From: Uloborus plumipes
Lineage: Eukaryota; Arthropoda; Arachnida; Araneae; Uloboridae
Direction of reading: 5' to 3'
Length of the DNA: 64,000 nt
Assembly: GCA_038373865.1 (NCBI GenBank)
Contig: JAXGGA010005805.1
Location: forward strand, 1 to 64,000
Shown here: positions 61,904-64,000 of the stretch, piece after piece
Layout: each line of letters begins with the position of its first letter
Position numbering within the stretch: position 1 is the first letter of the stretch
Translations under genes and position numbers: made by a program
Notes under the pieces: model-generated
What the model was told of the DNA's origin: nothing
Databases searched by the model: none
The model's input: only the letters and a program-made list of their open reading frames with translations

Positions 61904-64000
61904 ATTAAAAAAAAAAAAAAAAATCAGTTATATTTGAAGTGATTTTAAATATTTTTTGATGACTGAAATATTATGCTTCAACAGAATAGAATAGTTTAAG
62001 GGGCAAGTGGATAGTGGCGATATGCGACAATTTTGGAAAAGCACTTTTTACCATGGATGAAGGTGATAAGGTAACATAATATATTTTTTAAAACTTTTTC
62101 TAGAAATTAAAAATATTGTCACACATCACCTTTATTCATTTGCCCCTTCAGTTACTTTATATGAAAACATGACATCTAAACACCGAGGCATAGCAACATT
62201 TTGAGTGATTTTCAGGTAAATGTCAAAATAATTAAGTAAAAATATGACATTTTATCATTATAATATTCCTTATTACAAAAACACCAACATAGTTACCATG
62301 AAATGTTTTAAAGGCCCCCCAAGGCAAGGAATTTTGAATTTCTGGACTGCAAACCAGCCAAATTTCAAGTGTTAGCCAAAAAATCATTTTTAAAATTTAA
62401 TGGTCAATTTTTTTAGAAAATTTTATACAAAATGCAATGCAGGTACTTATATTTTAAATATGGAGTACGAAAAACCCTGAGTTAAATAAGACATTTGATA
62501 ATAATGTACAATACACTGAGTTCCCATTTCGATGTCATTTCTTTTCTTGCAATTTTTTTATAACAATTTTGAATATCGAGGGAAAATCTTTTTTCTTTCT
62601 TTTTCTTTTGCAGAAATTTCTAACTCTGGAAATTCTTTACCTTTTAAAAATAATTATGAAAATGCAGGGCGGGGGATCCAACATGCTCATGAATGAAATA
62701 AATGAGTAAATTTCAAGTATTTAAGTGCACTACTGGACAAAAAATATAAAATATCTTCGGAAGTTTCCAAAAAGCCTACAAGCTAAAAGTTAATGCAAAA
62801 AAAAAATGCTTTCTTTGCTTCGAAAAGGTGATATTTTATAACAACATAAATAATAATGAATAAATGCAGATAAATAGCATACAATAAATATAGTATTTTA
62901 TAATTTTACCAATAAGAACTATACTAAAAGCTTATCCAAATATATTTTTGCTTGTGTCTTTATTAAGAATTAAAACAGCACTTTAAATTTCAAATGAAAG
63001 ACTCATTCCCCATTCAACGACTACAATACTTTGAAGGAAACAAAATTTTCCCCATAGAATATTCTATTGTTTAAAGCAGAACAATTTACGGATTCGAAAA
63101 CACGAAGTTCTCACATGCGTTTATAGCACATTACAATGCATAATATAAGTTCTGAGATGACACTAAAGAGTGATTTTTCAGAATTAAATCACATAAAATA
63201 GGTTCACATTCAAAATGTTCTGCTGAAACACACACGTTTTTCTTTGATTCTTTTGTAAACAATGATTTTTTTTATTATACTTCATTAAGCGCAAAGCCGC
63301 AGTGTTCAGCTGAGAGAATTGTAAACGAAGTCTCTACTCTTCAATACAGAGATCATGGTTGACATGATGAACAAAATCAAATCTTCTCAAATATCTTAAA
63401 ATGTCAAGATTGTATCTGACATTTTAAGATAAATTAATCATTATTGGGCAGACGAAGATAGGGTGAGGAGACGATGAAACATGAGGACAAAAATTGTACA
63501 ACTCCTTTCATGGTTGCCGAAGGGACATTTCTAGCCATATCCACTTTCATGTAACATTAGCTTCCTAAAGAGGGGGTGTGGGGTGATTGACCTGCTTGAC
63601 CCTCTAAATGACAGACTTAAGTGTAAGTTTTATTAGTTTTATAGAGGGGGGGGTTCCGGCGACCAAACTGACGAGGGCCCCGACTTGGCTCTTGTGTCAG
63701 GGTGTATATGGCATTTGTACCACTATACTTAAGTCATCCTGAATTAATGTTTTCCTTAAATTCGCCTTTGAGAATGTTGTTGATTGCTTACATTATCATG
63801 CACCAGAATTCTGCGTTCTTGTGTGAGTGCTGCTGTGTCGGGTGGAAATAGATCAACTCCGACTTTGACTCCGGGAAATCTTCGGCTCCGACTTTAGCTT
63901 CTGTCAGAGAATTTCTACCTCCAGTTCGGTTGCTGTCAAAGCTAAACTGATGCTTCCAAACGAGGATAAAACTGTAGTATCTGGATGATATGGCCAAGCT
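61904..64000. other. Region upstream of MTRR coding sequence, no gene recognised
   Basis: No exon is supported on either strand. It should contain the MTRR promoter and first exon, but no diagnostic motif stands out. 63840-63960 has ACTCCGACTTTGACTCC and GGCTCCGACTTTAGCTTC words, a low-complexity repeat. A G run is at 63643-63651. Confidence 0.4.

Noticed and set aside
61904..64000. A divergent neighbour gene sharing a promoter with MTRR
   Set aside because: In vertebrates MTRR is head to head with another gene, but no plus-strand exon is visible in these 2.1 kb.

Overview
The window is A+T-rich animal DNA with spliced genes, introns of 0.1-10 kb and very dense, mostly short DNA transposons. 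I read it as an arthropod, probably an arachnid such as a spider. That rests on the repeat mix (Tc1/mariner, pogo, hAT, TTAA-type elements, Helitrons, copia) and on general protein resemblance; no species can be named from the sequence alone.

Two protein genes are clear. (1) A complete methionine synthase reductase gene (MTRR) lies on the minus strand from 61884 to 21208. Its 14 coding exons all have GT/AG borders and compatible phases and join into a 679-residue diflavin reductase: FMN flavodoxin domain, linker, FAD domain, NADPH domain and terminal Trp. Its introns (87 bp to 9.8 kb) hold most of the mobile DNA in the window. (2) The last coding exon of a two-pore-domain potassium channel (K2P) lies on the plus strand at 14262-15019, converging tail to tail on MTRR. 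Its first pore carries GYG, but the second pore filter reads TQGPG instead of the usual T-I-G-F-G type. A third, unrecognised partial exon may run off the left edge (1-186, minus).

Layout: 1-186 partial exon; 571-1788 intact Tc1-like transposon in a (TA)n tract; 1900-3020 degenerate tandem repeats; 3489-5640 TIR element; 7078-7820 MITE; 8103-12085 hAT-like element; 12211-13844 internally deleted pogo element; 14262-15019 K2P exon, with a hAT MITE in its 3' UTR; 15915-20441 MITEs; 21163-61901 MTRR; 61902-64000 upstream of MTRR, nothing recognised.

Many insertions can be read exactly because target-site duplications survive. Seven hAT-like elements have 8-bp duplications (six perfect, one 7/8). 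A copia element and two solo LTRs have perfect 5-bp duplications. Several TTAA-flanked MITEs, TA-flanked pogo/Tc1-type elements and A|T-inserted Helitrons are also present. The deepest nest is in MTRR intron 9: a hAT-like element contains a copia element, which contains a hAT MITE in gag and a foreign solo LTR in its 3' LTR; the outer hAT also carries a TTAA MITE. All coordinates come from reading by eye; no alignment or database search was run.
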